A stretch of DNA of 6,828 nucleotides from an uncultured Lactobacillus sp. Its GTDB lineage: Bacteria; Bacillota; Bacilli; Lactobacillales; Lactobacillaceae. The DNA lies in contig CAMJXI010000057.1 in NCBI GenBank assembly GCA_946409675.1, forward strand, positions 1 to 6,828. The letters are read 5' to 3'. A model generated the notes under the pieces. It was not told the origin of the DNA, did not search any database, and worked only from the letters and a program-made list of their open reading frames with translations. This document shows, piece after piece, positions 1 through 6,426 of this stretch. Within the stretch, counting starts at the first letter, position 1, and each line of letters opens with the position of its first letter. The position numbers and the translations under genes are program-made.

Positions 1-1639
1 TGTCCACACGTTGGTTGTATTCCGTCATGTTCCGGACACCGGAAGCGGCGAACAATTCGTAGCGCCGTTCCATTTCCTTCACAGCCTTGTTTAAAGCACT
101 GGCCGCAAGCTTGGCATCGGTTACGACTGGAATCAGTAAGTGTGGAATCCCGTTGTAAACGGAAAGTTCGACCATCTTTGGATCAATCAAAACTAACTTA
201 ACTTCTTCTGGATAAGCTTTCATCAAAATCGAGGTAATAATCGTGTTGATCGCAACAGATTTACCACTACCGGTAGAACCGGCAATGAGTAAATGGGGCA
301 TTTTGGTGAGGTCGGCACTAATAATTTGGCCGGCGACATCTTTACCAAGTGGTACTTGAAGTGCGTGGCTACGAGCAGGTTGTGGTTGATTCTCCACGAC
401 GTCTCTAAAGGCCACGGCAGAGGTTACCCTGTTCGGTACTTCAATCCCGATTAATGGTTTGCCGGGAATTGGAGCTTCAATTCGGATATCTTTAGCAGCT
501 AAGGCCAAGGCCAAATCGTCCGCCAAATTGACAATCCGGCTAACTTTGACCCCAACGGCTGGTTGAATCTCATACTTAGTAACGGTTGGTCCAAGCACTG
601 CCTTCTTAATTGTGACGTCGACGCCAAAACTCTTAAAGGTTTGTTGGAGCACAGCCGTGTTCTTGTGAATCAGACTCTTGTCGGTCGTTTGATCGGCTTG
701 CGGTACTTTCGTGAGCAAGTCAACGGAAGGAAGCTTGTAGTCCCCGATTCGTTTTGAGGTCACAAAATCCGGCACGTCAGTCGGTTTAGTCGGTTCTGGC
801 TTCTTCTCATCGTGCGTCTCGTATTTAACGGGTGGCACATCGGTGAAGATGTCTTGTTCAACCGTCTTTGGTGTTGGAGCAACAGGTTGAGTCACGTCAT
901 CGTCATCTAAGCCATCGACGTTTGGTAAGTCCGAATCATCTGCTAAAGGATCAACGAAATCAGGTAAGTCATCCTTGGCATTTTCTGCCCGTTTTTGCTT
1001 TCTGGTTTCGACTAACTCGTCGTACTTATCTTTAGAATCACTGGCGATCGTTTGACTCTTCGTAATGAATAATTGGCTGAAATTCTGGAAGCTATGCAAC
1101 ACAGTTTTGGCCTTAATCTCGAAGAAGAGGCAAATTCCGACCAACAAAATAATCGTCAAAAAGACGTATGAACCGGTTTTGCCAACGATGGGATAAAGTA
1201 AGCCGTAAATGGCACTCCCAAAAAGGCCACCACCAACAGAGATAGTTTGGCCTCCCCGAGAAAATTCGTTCTTCATCAATTCCCAAAAAGAGGCCAGGAA
1301 TTCACGATGGAGCATCAACTGTTCAAAGAAGTTAATCGCAAAATAGCCTAAGATTGCCAGATAACTGATGAAAAAGCCGAGCACACGTTTCACCGAGACC
1401 CGCGGTGGCTTGCCGTAAATGATTAGGACGAGGCCAAAAAGTAAGGCAACGGTCGCGCCAAACAAATAGGTATCCCCAAAGAGGAAACGAAAGACGTTCG
1501 CCATTTGTTGGCCGAGCAAACCAAATTTCAAAAGTGCGAGTCCAGCAAAAGCCACGACAATAAGACCAATAATAATATTGGCCTTTTTGAGGTTATTCTT
1601 TTTCCTGATGTTTTTCCGTTTAGTTTTTTTCTTAGCCAT
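1..1639 (-). CDS. ftsK: DNA translocase FtsK/SpoIIIE, N-terminal part (3' end outside window)
   Basis: This is a septum-anchored, ATP-driven DNA pump that moves chromosome ends out of the closing division septum. The frame is open from the ATG at 1639 to the window edge, giving 546 residues; family members are usually about 750-800 residues, so the C-terminal part of the motor and the DNA-reading winged-helix domain lie off the left side. Visible in order: a very basic start (residues 1-19), hydrophobic segments near 21-43, 58-75, 86-105 and 138-173, an acidic Asp/Pro-rich linker around 200-300, then the motor. Walker A GSTGSGKS is at residues 454-461 and Walker B LVLIDPK has its Asp at 486. 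The start is fixed by an in-frame TAA two codons upstream (1643-1645). No Shine-Dalgarno sequence precedes it. It follows the DUF1149 gene by 25 bp and is probably co-transcribed with it. FtsK and SpoIIIE cannot be told apart here because the gamma domain is missing. Confidence 0.96.
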   Translation of the reverse strand, partial: MAKKKTKRKNIRKKNNLKKANIIIGLIVVAFAGLALLKFGLLGQQMANVFRFLFGDTYLFGATVALLFGLVLIIYGKPPRVSVKRVLGFFISYLAILGYFAINFFEQLMLHREFLASFWELMKNEFSRGGQTISVGGGLFGSAIYGLLYPIVGKTGSYVFLTIILLVGICLFFEIKAKTVLHSFQNFSQLFITKSQTIASDSKDKYDELVETRKQKRAENAKDDLPDFVDPLADDSDLPNVDGLDDDDVTQPVAPTPKTVEQDIFTDVPPVKYETHDEKKPEPTKPTDVPDFVTSKRIGDYKLPSVDLLTKVPQADQTTDKSLIHKNTAVLQQTFKSFGVDVTIKKAVLGPTVTKYEIQPAVGVKVSRIVNLADDLALALAAKDIRIEAPIPGKPLIGIEVPNRVTSAVAFRDVVENQPQPARSHALQVPLGKDVAGQIISADLTKMPHLLIAGSTGSGKSVAINTIITSILMKAYPEEVKLVLIDPKMVELSVYNGIPHLLIPVVTDAKLAASALNKAVKEMERRYELFAASGVRNMTEYNQRVD

Positions 1640-1664
1640 TAATTACGATCATCGCATTTCATGT

Positions 1665-2072
1665 TTATTTTTGATTCTCATCGGGATTAGCAACGAAATT
1701 CAAGTTCACACCCTCGTTTAAAGCAACGCTGGTTACTTGATAAGTCAAAGTTTCGATGTATTCGACCAATGGACGAGAAAGCATTTCAATCTCGTTACCA
1801 GGCAAATCTTGGGCGCTCCCAAAGTAACCCATCGTTTGCACGAGTTGGGAAATTTGGCCGCTCACACTGAAGAAACCAGGATTTGGTGAGACTTCGAAAG
1901 GAACCATTATTTCAAAATAAGCTCCATCAACGCCTTCATCTTCGGTACCGTCTGGTTTGTTGACAACTACTTGGCGCATCGCAACTTGGATATCTTGTTT
2001 GATTTCAGGTTCACCATCAACAAGGTCGTAATGAAAGGCGCGGACAACGATTGGTTTCTTTTTAAATTCCAT
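1665..2072 (-). CDS. DUF1149 family protein (SecB-like), function unknown
   Basis: This is a small acidic soluble protein of 135 residues that I recognise as DUF1149, a family of lactobacilli, streptococci and relatives. From family knowledge it is related in fold to the export chaperone SecB, but no function is established. The sequence has no signal peptide or membrane segment. It starts MEFKKKPIVVRAFHYDL and has a middle hydrophobic strand region (AYFEIMVPFEVSP, about residues 57-69). A longer frame opens at 2114, but the ATG at 2072 is chosen because AAAGGAG lies at 2079-2085, six bases before it, and the 14 extra residues have no family character. It lies 67 bp downstream of trmL and 25 bp upstream of ftsK on the same strand, so it probably shares their transcript. 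Identification as DUF1149 is confident; any chaperone role is inference. Confidence 0.88.
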   Translation of the reverse strand: MEFKKKPIVVRAFHYDLVDGEPEIKQDIQVAMRQVVVNKPDGTEDEGVDGAYFEIMVPFEVSPNPGFFSVSGQISQLVQTMGYFGSAQDLPGNEIEMLSRPLVEYIETLTYQVTSVALNEGVNLNFVANPDENQK

Positions 2073-2078
2073 GAGTTT

Positions 2079-2085
2079 CTCCTTT
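2079..2085 (-). promoter_or_regulatory. Ribosome binding site that sets the DUF1149 start
   Basis: AAAGGAG on the minus strand lies six bases before the ATG at 2072. The upstream in-frame ATG at 2114 has no comparable site, so the shorter protein is preferred. Confidence 0.8.
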
Positions 2086-2139
2086 AAAATCTTCTTACTA
2101 TTGAGTATCGTCAAAAATCAGACAAAATGCAACAAAACT

Positions 2140-2652
2140 TTAGTCTTTTAGCTTGTCGTGGTCGTAGTGATGCGTTGTTTCTAACCCGGCAAATTTTTGT
2201 TGGCGTAATGCTTCGAAAAGCACGATAGCCACACTGTTCGAGAGGTTGAAGGCGCGAATATGGTCCCCCATTGGAATTCGTAAGGCCAAGTCTTCGTTTT
2301 CTTTCATGAAAGTTTCGGGTAATCCGGTCGTTTCCTTACCAAACAAGAAGTAGTAATCCTTGTTGGTATCGGTGTAATCGACGTCGGAATAGGTCTTGGA
2401 TGAGAATTTTGAAATGAGATAGAGTTCATCTGCTGGTTTTAAGGTTGCCAAAAAACTAGGTAGATCATCGTGCATCTCGATTTTAACGTCGTCCCAGTAA
2501 TCTAGTCCGGCGCGTTTCATGTGTTTGTCGTCGAGCAAAAATCCGAGTGGTTCAATTAAATGTAAAACAGTGTTTGTTCCGGCACAACTTCTGGCAATAT
2601 TACCAGTGTTGGCGGGCATTAGTGGTTCAAAAAGTACAACGTGATTAGTCAT
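2140..2652 (-). CDS. trmL: tRNA (cytidine(34)/uridine(34)-2'-O)-methyltransferase TrmL
   Basis: This is a SAM-dependent SPOUT methyltransferase (older name CspR) that methylates the 2'-hydroxyl of the wobble nucleotide in the two tRNA-Leu species that read UUA and UUG. The 170-residue length is normal for this minimal family, which consists of the knotted catalytic domain alone. Family motifs are intact: PANTGNIARSC at residues 13-23, LIEPLGF at 32-38, KRAGLDYW at 46-53, LFGKETTGLP at 103-112 and IPMGDHIRAFNLSNSVA at 126-142; the last two form the trefoil knot that binds SAM. AAGGAG at 2658-2663 is five bases before the ATG. The gene has its own promoter and a long leader containing an intrinsic terminator (see the leader entry), which suggests that its expression, and perhaps that of the DUF1149 and ftsK genes behind it, is attenuated. 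Confidence 0.96.
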   Translation of the reverse strand: MTNHVVLFEPLMPANTGNIARSCAGTNTVLHLIEPLGFLLDDKHMKRAGLDYWDDVKIEMHDDLPSFLATLKPADELYLISKFSSKTYSDVDYTDTNKDYYFLFGKETTGLPETFMKENEDLALRIPMGDHIRAFNLSNSVAIVLFEALRQQKFAGLETTHHYDHDKLKD

Positions 2653-2797
2653 AGTAACTCCTTAAAAGTCTCTAAAAATTTCATAAAAAAAACGCAATGC
2701 TTCGGTGATATCCACGGCGAAGCACTACGTTAGTACGATTCATATCACCCGTTTTTAACAAGGACACCCTGGTAAAAACATCTGATAAAACCTTAAT
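2653..2797 (-). promoter_or_regulatory. Structured leader of trmL with two alternative folds (candidate attenuator or riboswitch)
   Basis: From a predicted transcription start near 2795 the leader is about 145 nt. It has three parts. First is a stem-loop of 7 bp, GTTTTTA (2779-2773) with TAAAAAC (2757-2751), whose 15-nt loop can make a further small AGG/CCT helix. Second is a helix GGTGATAT (2749-2742) with ATATCACC (2711-2704), enclosing a hairpin GTACT (2736-2732) with AGTGC (2726-2722). Third is a terminator whose 5' arm (2729-2718) is used inside the second structure, so those two states exclude each other. The layout is that of a transcription attenuator. It matches no riboswitch class I can recognise by eye; the T-box AGGGTGG-ACCGCG core is absent. 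The pairing is seen directly; regulation is inferred. Confidence 0.5.
2685..2729 (-). terminator. Intrinsic terminator inside the trmL leader
   Basis: The arms CGTAGTGCTTCG (2729-2718) and CGAAGCATTGCG (2704-2693) form a 12-bp stem with two G-U pairs. The loop can extend it through GTG/CAC, and an unbroken run of eight T follows (2692-2685). It ends 32 bases before the trmL ATG. That is too close for a promoter between them, so transcripts must read through it to express trmL. It could also simply end the transcript of the AI-2E gene upstream. Confidence 0.8.
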
Positions 2798-2800
2798 CAG

Positions 2801-2829
2801 AATATACACTCAAATTCATATAAAATCAA
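2801..2829 (-). promoter_or_regulatory. Predicted promoter for trmL
   Basis: The minus strand carries TTGATT (2829-2824, 4 of 6 consensus bases) and TATATT (2806-2801, 5 of 6) separated by exactly 17 bp, a good sigma-A-type promoter. It sits directly after the stop codon of the AI-2E gene. The predicted start near 2795 gives the structured leader described above. Confidence 0.6.
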
Positions 2830-2833
2830 TACT

Positions 2834-4054
2834 TTAGTGTTTTTGTATTGTATTTGACATATTTTCATCAATTTTTTCTGATTCGACGGGCGCGGCTTCA
2901 GCAAAATCTTCTTCGTAAAGTCCGCTCGTCTTGCGATAGTAATCAAAAATTCTTTGTAAAACAATTTTGACAATCGCGTAGACCGGAATGGCGAAGATTA
3001 CTCCCCAAAGGCCGGAAACGGCACTACCACCAATCAAGACAAGGATTGTCGTGACCGGGTGCATCTCCATCTTGCTTCCAAGAACCAGTGGGCTGATCAG
3101 CTTACTCTCCACGGTTTGTTCAATCATGAAGACGATAATCACTTTGACCAGCATCCCTGTTGAATCAAACATCGCAATCATCAGTGCTGGAATCAAGGCG
3201 ATAAAAGTACCAAAGTAAGGCACTAAGTTCAAGACTGCGGCCACAATGGCGAGAGTCAACGCGTAACTTTGGCCCACCACGCTGTAGCCAATGGCGAACA
3301 TCACGCCGACCCAAAAGGCGACGGTCAGTTGGCCTCGAACGTAAGAAGCAACTGATTGGTTGATGTCAGTCAAAAGACTAGTGACGTGTTTGCGGTATTT
3401 TACGGGGAAGAACTTAGCGGTTTGGCCCTTTAATTGGCGACCGTCTTTTAACATGTAGAAAAGAATAAATGGTGCGGTCAAAACGGTCATGAAGACAACG
3501 GCAATTACGTTAAAGGCAGTACTTAAATGAATGATTGTTTCTGAAATTGCAGTGTTGGCACTCTTCAAAAAGGTGCTTTGAATTGAGTCGGTAAAGTTTG
3601 ATAAGCTGGATTTGAGACCAGACATTTCTGGGTGACGTAACCAACCGTTAATTTGTTTCTCTGCTGAACTCCAATAAGCAGGCCAGTTATCGATGATCGA
3701 TTGGATTTGGTCTTGCAAGATAGGAATCACTGAGACTAAGGCCCAAATTAAAAGGGCAACCACGACAATGAAGAGACCAACAATCGTAATCGAGCGGTTG
3801 ATATTAAACTTGGACTCTAACAGGTCAACCAACGGGTTCATCAAGTAGTATTGCACGCCGGCCAAAACGATAGCAGGCATCACGGCACCGATAAAGGCAT
3901 TGATTGGGTCAAAAAGATACGAGATTTTATTGAAGACAAACAAAATAACAAAGACTAGCAAGACGTTCAAAAGAACGATACTAGTTTTGTTATTCAAGAA
4001 CCATTTGCCAAACCAAGATTTTAATGTTTGATTGTCGTTTTGCTTTTCTGTCAT
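2834..4054 (-). CDS. AI-2E family (PerM/YtvI-type) membrane transporter
   Basis: This is a polytopic membrane protein of 406 residues in the AI-2E (formerly UPF0118) family. A short charged N-terminus is followed by hydrophobic segments near 25-45, 52-72 and 88-112, then a soluble stretch (about 115-170) on one face of the membrane. A second set of segments begins near 178 and includes the family region PYFGTFIALIPALMIAMF and the C-terminal signature MHPVTTILVLIGG followed by a Gly-rich AIPVYAIVK segment. The charged tail after about residue 368 is cytoplasmic by prediction. E. coli TqsA gave the family its name, but other members have been linked to sodium/proton exchange, so autoinducer-2 export should not be assumed. 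AGAGG at 4061-4065 is a modest ribosome site six bases before the ATG. The IIA-like gene ends only 12 bp upstream, so the two are almost certainly co-transcribed. Confidence 0.92.
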   Translation of the reverse strand: MTEKQNDNQTLKSWFGKWFLNNKTSIVLLNVLLVFVILFVFNKISYLFDPINAFIGAVMPAIVLAGVQYYLMNPLVDLLESKFNINRSITIVGLFIVVVALLIWALVSVIPILQDQIQSIIDNWPAYWSSAEKQINGWLRHPEMSGLKSSLSNFTDSIQSTFLKSANTAISETIIHLSTAFNVIAVVFMTVLTAPFILFYMLKDGRQLKGQTAKFFPVKYRKHVTSLLTDINQSVASYVRGQLTVAFWVGVMFAIGYSVVGQSYALTLAIVAAVLNLVPYFGTFIALIPALMIAMFDSTGMLVKVIIVFMIEQTVESKLISPLVLGSKMEMHPVTTILVLIGGSAVSGLWGVIFAIPVYAIVKIVLQRIFDYYRKTSGLYEEDFAEAAPVESEKIDENMSNTIQKH

Positions 4055-4066
4055 TGAAGACCTCTA

Positions 4067-4447
4067 TTATTTGTGTTCGTATGAAATCCAATCGTCTACC
4101 TTAAAAGTAGGCATTGGTTCATCTTTTGCTTTTTCGAGATAAATTGCATTTTGCATTTTGTTTTCAGGTACTTTGTCGGTGAAGATCATTGTTGCGTGTC
4201 CGATTGCTTTGATATTTGATTGCACTAATTGTCCTGCGTACAGAACTAAGTAAGTTGTGCCATCCATCGTAACACTATCATCCTTCTTAATGACAAAGGA
4301 ACTGTTAGGAGTGGCTGAATCAAATTTCTGGATAATCGCAACCTCTTTAATTTCGGGTGTTGCTTGCTCCCCGAAAAGAATGACGATATTCTCTTTTGGA
4401 TCAATGGCTTTTGAGCCAACGCTAATAATTGTAGTATTCCATTTCAT
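4067..4447 (-). CDS. Orphan homologue of PTS glucitol/sorbitol IIA protein, apparently lacking the phospho-histidine
   Basis: This 126-residue soluble protein resembles the IIA-Gut family (E. coli GutA/SrlB type, about 120 residues) along its length. It has the N-terminal strand (TTIISVGSKA), the FGEQATPEIKEVAII region at 25-39, the Asp-Asp-Ser plus Tyr-Leu-Val strand pair near 56-70, and the conserved AIGHATMIF near 82-90. True IIA proteins carry a phosphate from HPr on a histidine at the end of the first region (E. coli FIH, residue 43 by my recollection). The ungapped alignment puts Gln40 (codon CAG) there. The only histidines left are the one in AIGHATMIF and one at the C-terminus. No IIB, IIC or sorbitol dehydrogenase genes are nearby. 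AAAGGAG at 4458-4464 lies ten bases before the start. Its partner by position is the AI-2E gene 12 bp downstream. Family membership is fairly sure; a phosphorylation-independent regulatory or binding role is inference. Confidence 0.8.
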   Translation of the reverse strand: MKWNTTIISVGSKAIDPKENIVILFGEQATPEIKEVAIIQKFDSATPNSSFVIKKDDSVTMDGTTYLVLYAGQLVQSNIKAIGHATMIFTDKVPENKMQNAIYLEKAKDEPMPTFKVDDWISYEHK

Positions 4448-4471
4448 AATATCACTTCTCCTTTACTAAAT

Positions 4472-4524
4472 TTTAGCATAACATTTGCAAAAGATTACAA
4501 AGCTTAACGATTTTTTATGCTAAA
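4472..4524. promoter_or_regulatory. Divergent promoter region with a perfect 10-bp inverted repeat
   Basis: TTTAGCATAA (4472-4481) and TTATGCTAAA (4515-4524) are exact reverse complements separated by 33 bp, in the 103-bp gap between two divergent genes. Each copy offers a -10-like TATGCT or TAAAAT/TAAACT pointing outward toward the gene on its own side. The minus-strand copy is preceded by TGT, an extended -10 form. The -35 elements are poor on both sides (TTACAA at 4495-4500 on the plus strand, spacer 15). The repeat may be a shared operator or simply symmetrical -10 boxes. Confidence 0.45.
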
Positions 4525-4550
4525 CTGACATATAAAAAGGAGGAGTTCAG

Positions 4551-5570
4551 ATGAAAGCATGGTTTGGTGGTTATACCAAGAAGTCTAGTCAAGGAATTTA
4601 TCGGGCAAACTTCCAACAAAATAAACTAGAAACACCCAGTTTAATCGTACCTGTACAAAATGCAACATATTTTCAAATTAGTAAAAATAATGAATTGTTT
4701 ACTATTATTAAGGAAGGTGATCTTGGAGGGCTCGCTTATTACGACCTCAAAGATGACGAAGCAACTTTAGTAGATAAGGTTCTCGCTGCAGGATCACCCC
4801 CGGCCTACGTTGGCTTAAACGAAGACGAGAAACTCATTTACGTAGCTAACTACCACTTGGCCTTATTACAAGTTTATTCATACGCTGACCACAAGTTAGA
4901 ATTAGTGGCCGAAACAAAACATGAAGACGCGGGTCACGGCCCTCGTCCAGAGCAAACAACAGCGCACCCCCATTTCTTTGATCAAACCCCAGCACACAAC
5001 TTAGTTAGTGTGGATCTTGGGTTAGATCAAGTCGATTTCTACAAATTAGAGAGTCAAGAACTCAAACATTTGGCCACTTATCACAACGAAGCTGGTTTTG
5101 GTAGTCGACACATTGTCTTCCACCCCACTAAGCCTGTGATGTACGTCGTTGGTGAACTTTCAAGTAACGTGAACGTCGTTAAATATGATGAAACAGACTT
5201 TAACTTCGAGAGTATTGCAACCTACTCAACCTTGCCCGAGACTTTCACGGGTGCTAATGGCGCATCAGCTATTAAAATCAGTGCCGACGGCAAGTTTTTG
5301 TATGCTGCTAACCGCGGACATGATAGTATAGTAGTCTATGCAATCAACGAAAACGACGCTACTTTAAGCGTAGTGCAACACATTAAAGTGGCTGGGAGTT
5401 TCCCACGTGACTTTAACTGGACTAAGGACCAAGATTTGGTCGTTGTCGCTAACCAAAACACCGATAACGCTACGGTCTTTACCAGAAATGCAACAACCGG
5501 CTTTTTGACAGAAGTGCAAAAGGACGTTGTCGTACCAGAAGCTACCAGAGTGCAAATTACAGAAGACTAA
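4551..5570 (+). CDS. pgl: 6-phosphogluconolactonase, beta-propeller (YbhE/lactonase) family
   Basis: This enzyme hydrolyses 6-phosphoglucono-1,5-lactone to 6-phosphogluconate in the cytosol, the second step of the oxidative pentose phosphate route that feeds the phosphoketolase pathway of many lactobacilli. The 339-residue protein has the usual length and the repeating blade pattern of the seven-bladed lactonase family. Recognisable pieces are the opening GGYTKKSSQGIYR, SPPAYVGLNEDEKLIYVANY near 82-101, GHGPRPEQTTAHPHF near 128-142, VDLGLDQVDFYKL, GFGSRHIVFHPTKPVMYVVGE near 182-202, GANGASAIKISADGKFLYAANRG, and GSFPRDFNWTKDQDLVVVANQN in the last blades. It has no signal peptide. AAGGAGG at 4537-4543, seven bases before the ATG, is a very strong ribosome site. 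It opens the rightward operon; uppP follows after 19 bp. Sugar lactonases of other substrate range share this fold, so the substrate is by homology. Confidence 0.93.
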   Translation: MKAWFGGYTKKSSQGIYRANFQQNKLETPSLIVPVQNATYFQISKNNELFTIIKEGDLGGLAYYDLKDDEATLVDKVLAAGSPPAYVGLNEDEKLIYVANYHLALLQVYSYADHKLELVAETKHEDAGHGPRPEQTTAHPHFFDQTPAHNLVSVDLGLDQVDFYKLESQELKHLATYHNEAGFGSRHIVFHPTKPVMYVVGELSSNVNVVKYDETDFNFESIATYSTLPETFTGANGASAIKISADGKFLYAANRGHDSIVVYAINENDATLSVVQHIKVAGSFPRDFNWTKDQDLVVVANQNTDNATVFTRNATTGFLTEVQKDVVVPEATRVQITED

Positions 5571-5589
5571 AATATAAAGGAATTAATTC

Positions 5590-6417
5590 ATGTTTGATAT
5601 TATCAAAGCAATATTCTTAGGAATCGTCGAAGGGATTACGGAATTCCTTCCCATCAGTTCTACCGGACATCTTTATCTTTCGAACTACTTTATCCAACTG
5701 AACCAACCAAAGGCGTTCATCGATATGTTCATGGTTGTGATTCAATTGGGAGCGATTTTGTCAGTCATCCTCATTTACTTCAACAAATTAAACCCCTTTG
5801 CACCATCGAAAAGCCAAGTTGAGAAGAAACAAACTTGGAGCTTGTGGTTCAAAGTCGTCGTTGCAGTTATCCCTTCAGTCATCATTGGCTTACCTTTGAA
5901 CGACTTCATGGAAGAAAAATTGACTAACTGGCAAGTAATTGCTGCAACATTAATCATCTATGGTATCTTGTTCATTTTCTTGGAAAATAAGAACAAAAAC
6001 AAGAAGTTCCAGTTGACTGATTTAAACAATATGACCTACCAATTTGCCATCTTGATTGGCTGTTTCCAAGTCTTAGCCTTAATTCCTGGGACCTCACGTT
6101 CTGGCGCAACAATCCTTGGAGCAATGCTCTTAGGTGCCTCACGTTTCGTTTCCACAGAATTCTCGTTCTTCTTGGCAATCCCTACGATGTTTGGCGCAAG
6201 CTTATTGAAGTTCTTGATGTTTTTCAAGCACGGCAATGCCTTGGTGGGCATGCAATTACCAATTTTGTTGGTTGGGATGGTGGTTTCGTTCATCGTCGCT
6301 TACCTCTCAATTAAGTTCTTGCTTAACTTTGTTAAATCGCATGATTTCAAGGCCTTTGGTTGGTATCGAATCATCTTAGGTGTTGCGGTTATCGCAATTG
6401 GCTTAGTTTTTAGATAG
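5590..6417 (+). CDS. uppP: Undecaprenyl-diphosphatase UppP (BacA)
   Basis: This is an integral membrane phosphatase that converts undecaprenyl diphosphate to the monophosphate, renewing the lipid carrier for peptidoglycan and other wall polymers; its overproduction is known to give bacitracin resistance. The 275-residue length is typical. Both family signatures are intact: the first, [15 protein letters not shown], has Glu14, Glu18, Ser24 and His27; the second, PGTSRSGAT, is at residues 166-174 with Arg170. About eight hydrophobic segments are visible, with a Lys/Asn-rich loop near residues 132-140. AAAGG at 5576-5580 precedes the ATG by nine bases. The gene sits 19 bp after pgl and its TAG stop forms part of the ribosome binding site of cutC, so the three are very likely one transcript. 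No attenuator or LiaR-type site is evident. Confidence 0.97.
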   Translation: MFDIIKAIFLGIVEGITEFLPISSTGHLYLSNYFIQLNQPKAFIDMFMVVIQLGAILSVILIYFNKLNPFAPSKSQVEKKQTWSLWFKVVVAVIPSVIIGLPLNDFMEEKLTNWQVIAATLIIYGILFIFLENKNKNKKFQLTDLNNMTYQFAILIGCFQVLALIPGTSRSGATILGAMLLGASRFVSTEFSFFLAIPTMFGASLLKFLMFFKHGNALVGMQLPILLVGMVVSFIVAYLSIKFLLNFVKSHDFKAFGWYRIILGVAVIAIGLVFR

Positions 6418-6426
6418 GAGTAACTC

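Noticed and set aside
563..757. Plus-strand 64-codon open frame inside the ftsK region
   Set aside because: It lies opposite the well-conserved FtsK frame (around [15 protein letters not shown]), has no ribosome site and no recognisable protein character.
2073..2114. Longer DUF1149 protein starting at 2114
   Set aside because: The extra 14 residues precede a clear AAAGGAG-ATG pair and have no counterpart in the family; the start at 2072 is better supported.
2073..2139. Separate promoter for the DUF1149 and ftsK genes (TTGCAT-17-GATACT)
   Set aside because: Only 3 of 6 and 4 of 6 consensus bases match, which is expected by chance in AT-rich DNA. Readthrough from trmL is simpler.
2751..2779. 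T-box leader upstream of trmL (AGGGTG is present)
   Set aside because: The sequence continues TCC rather than the required GG-ACCGCG-like core, there is no specifier stem, and trmL is not an aminoacyl-tRNA synthetase or amino-acid gene.
2781..2801. Hairpin TCTGAT/ATCAGA followed by TGTTTTT as a terminator for the AI-2E gene
   Set aside because: The stem is only six mostly weak pairs with a 9-nt loop, overlaps the predicted -10 box, and the T-run is interrupted and used in the next stem. The strong terminator at 2685-2729 is the better candidate.
2988..3218. Plus-strand 76-codon frame inside the AI-2E gene, and similar antisense frames in uppP, pgl and the IIA-like gene
   Set aside because: All lie opposite confidently identified coding sequences, lack ribosome sites and match no family I know.
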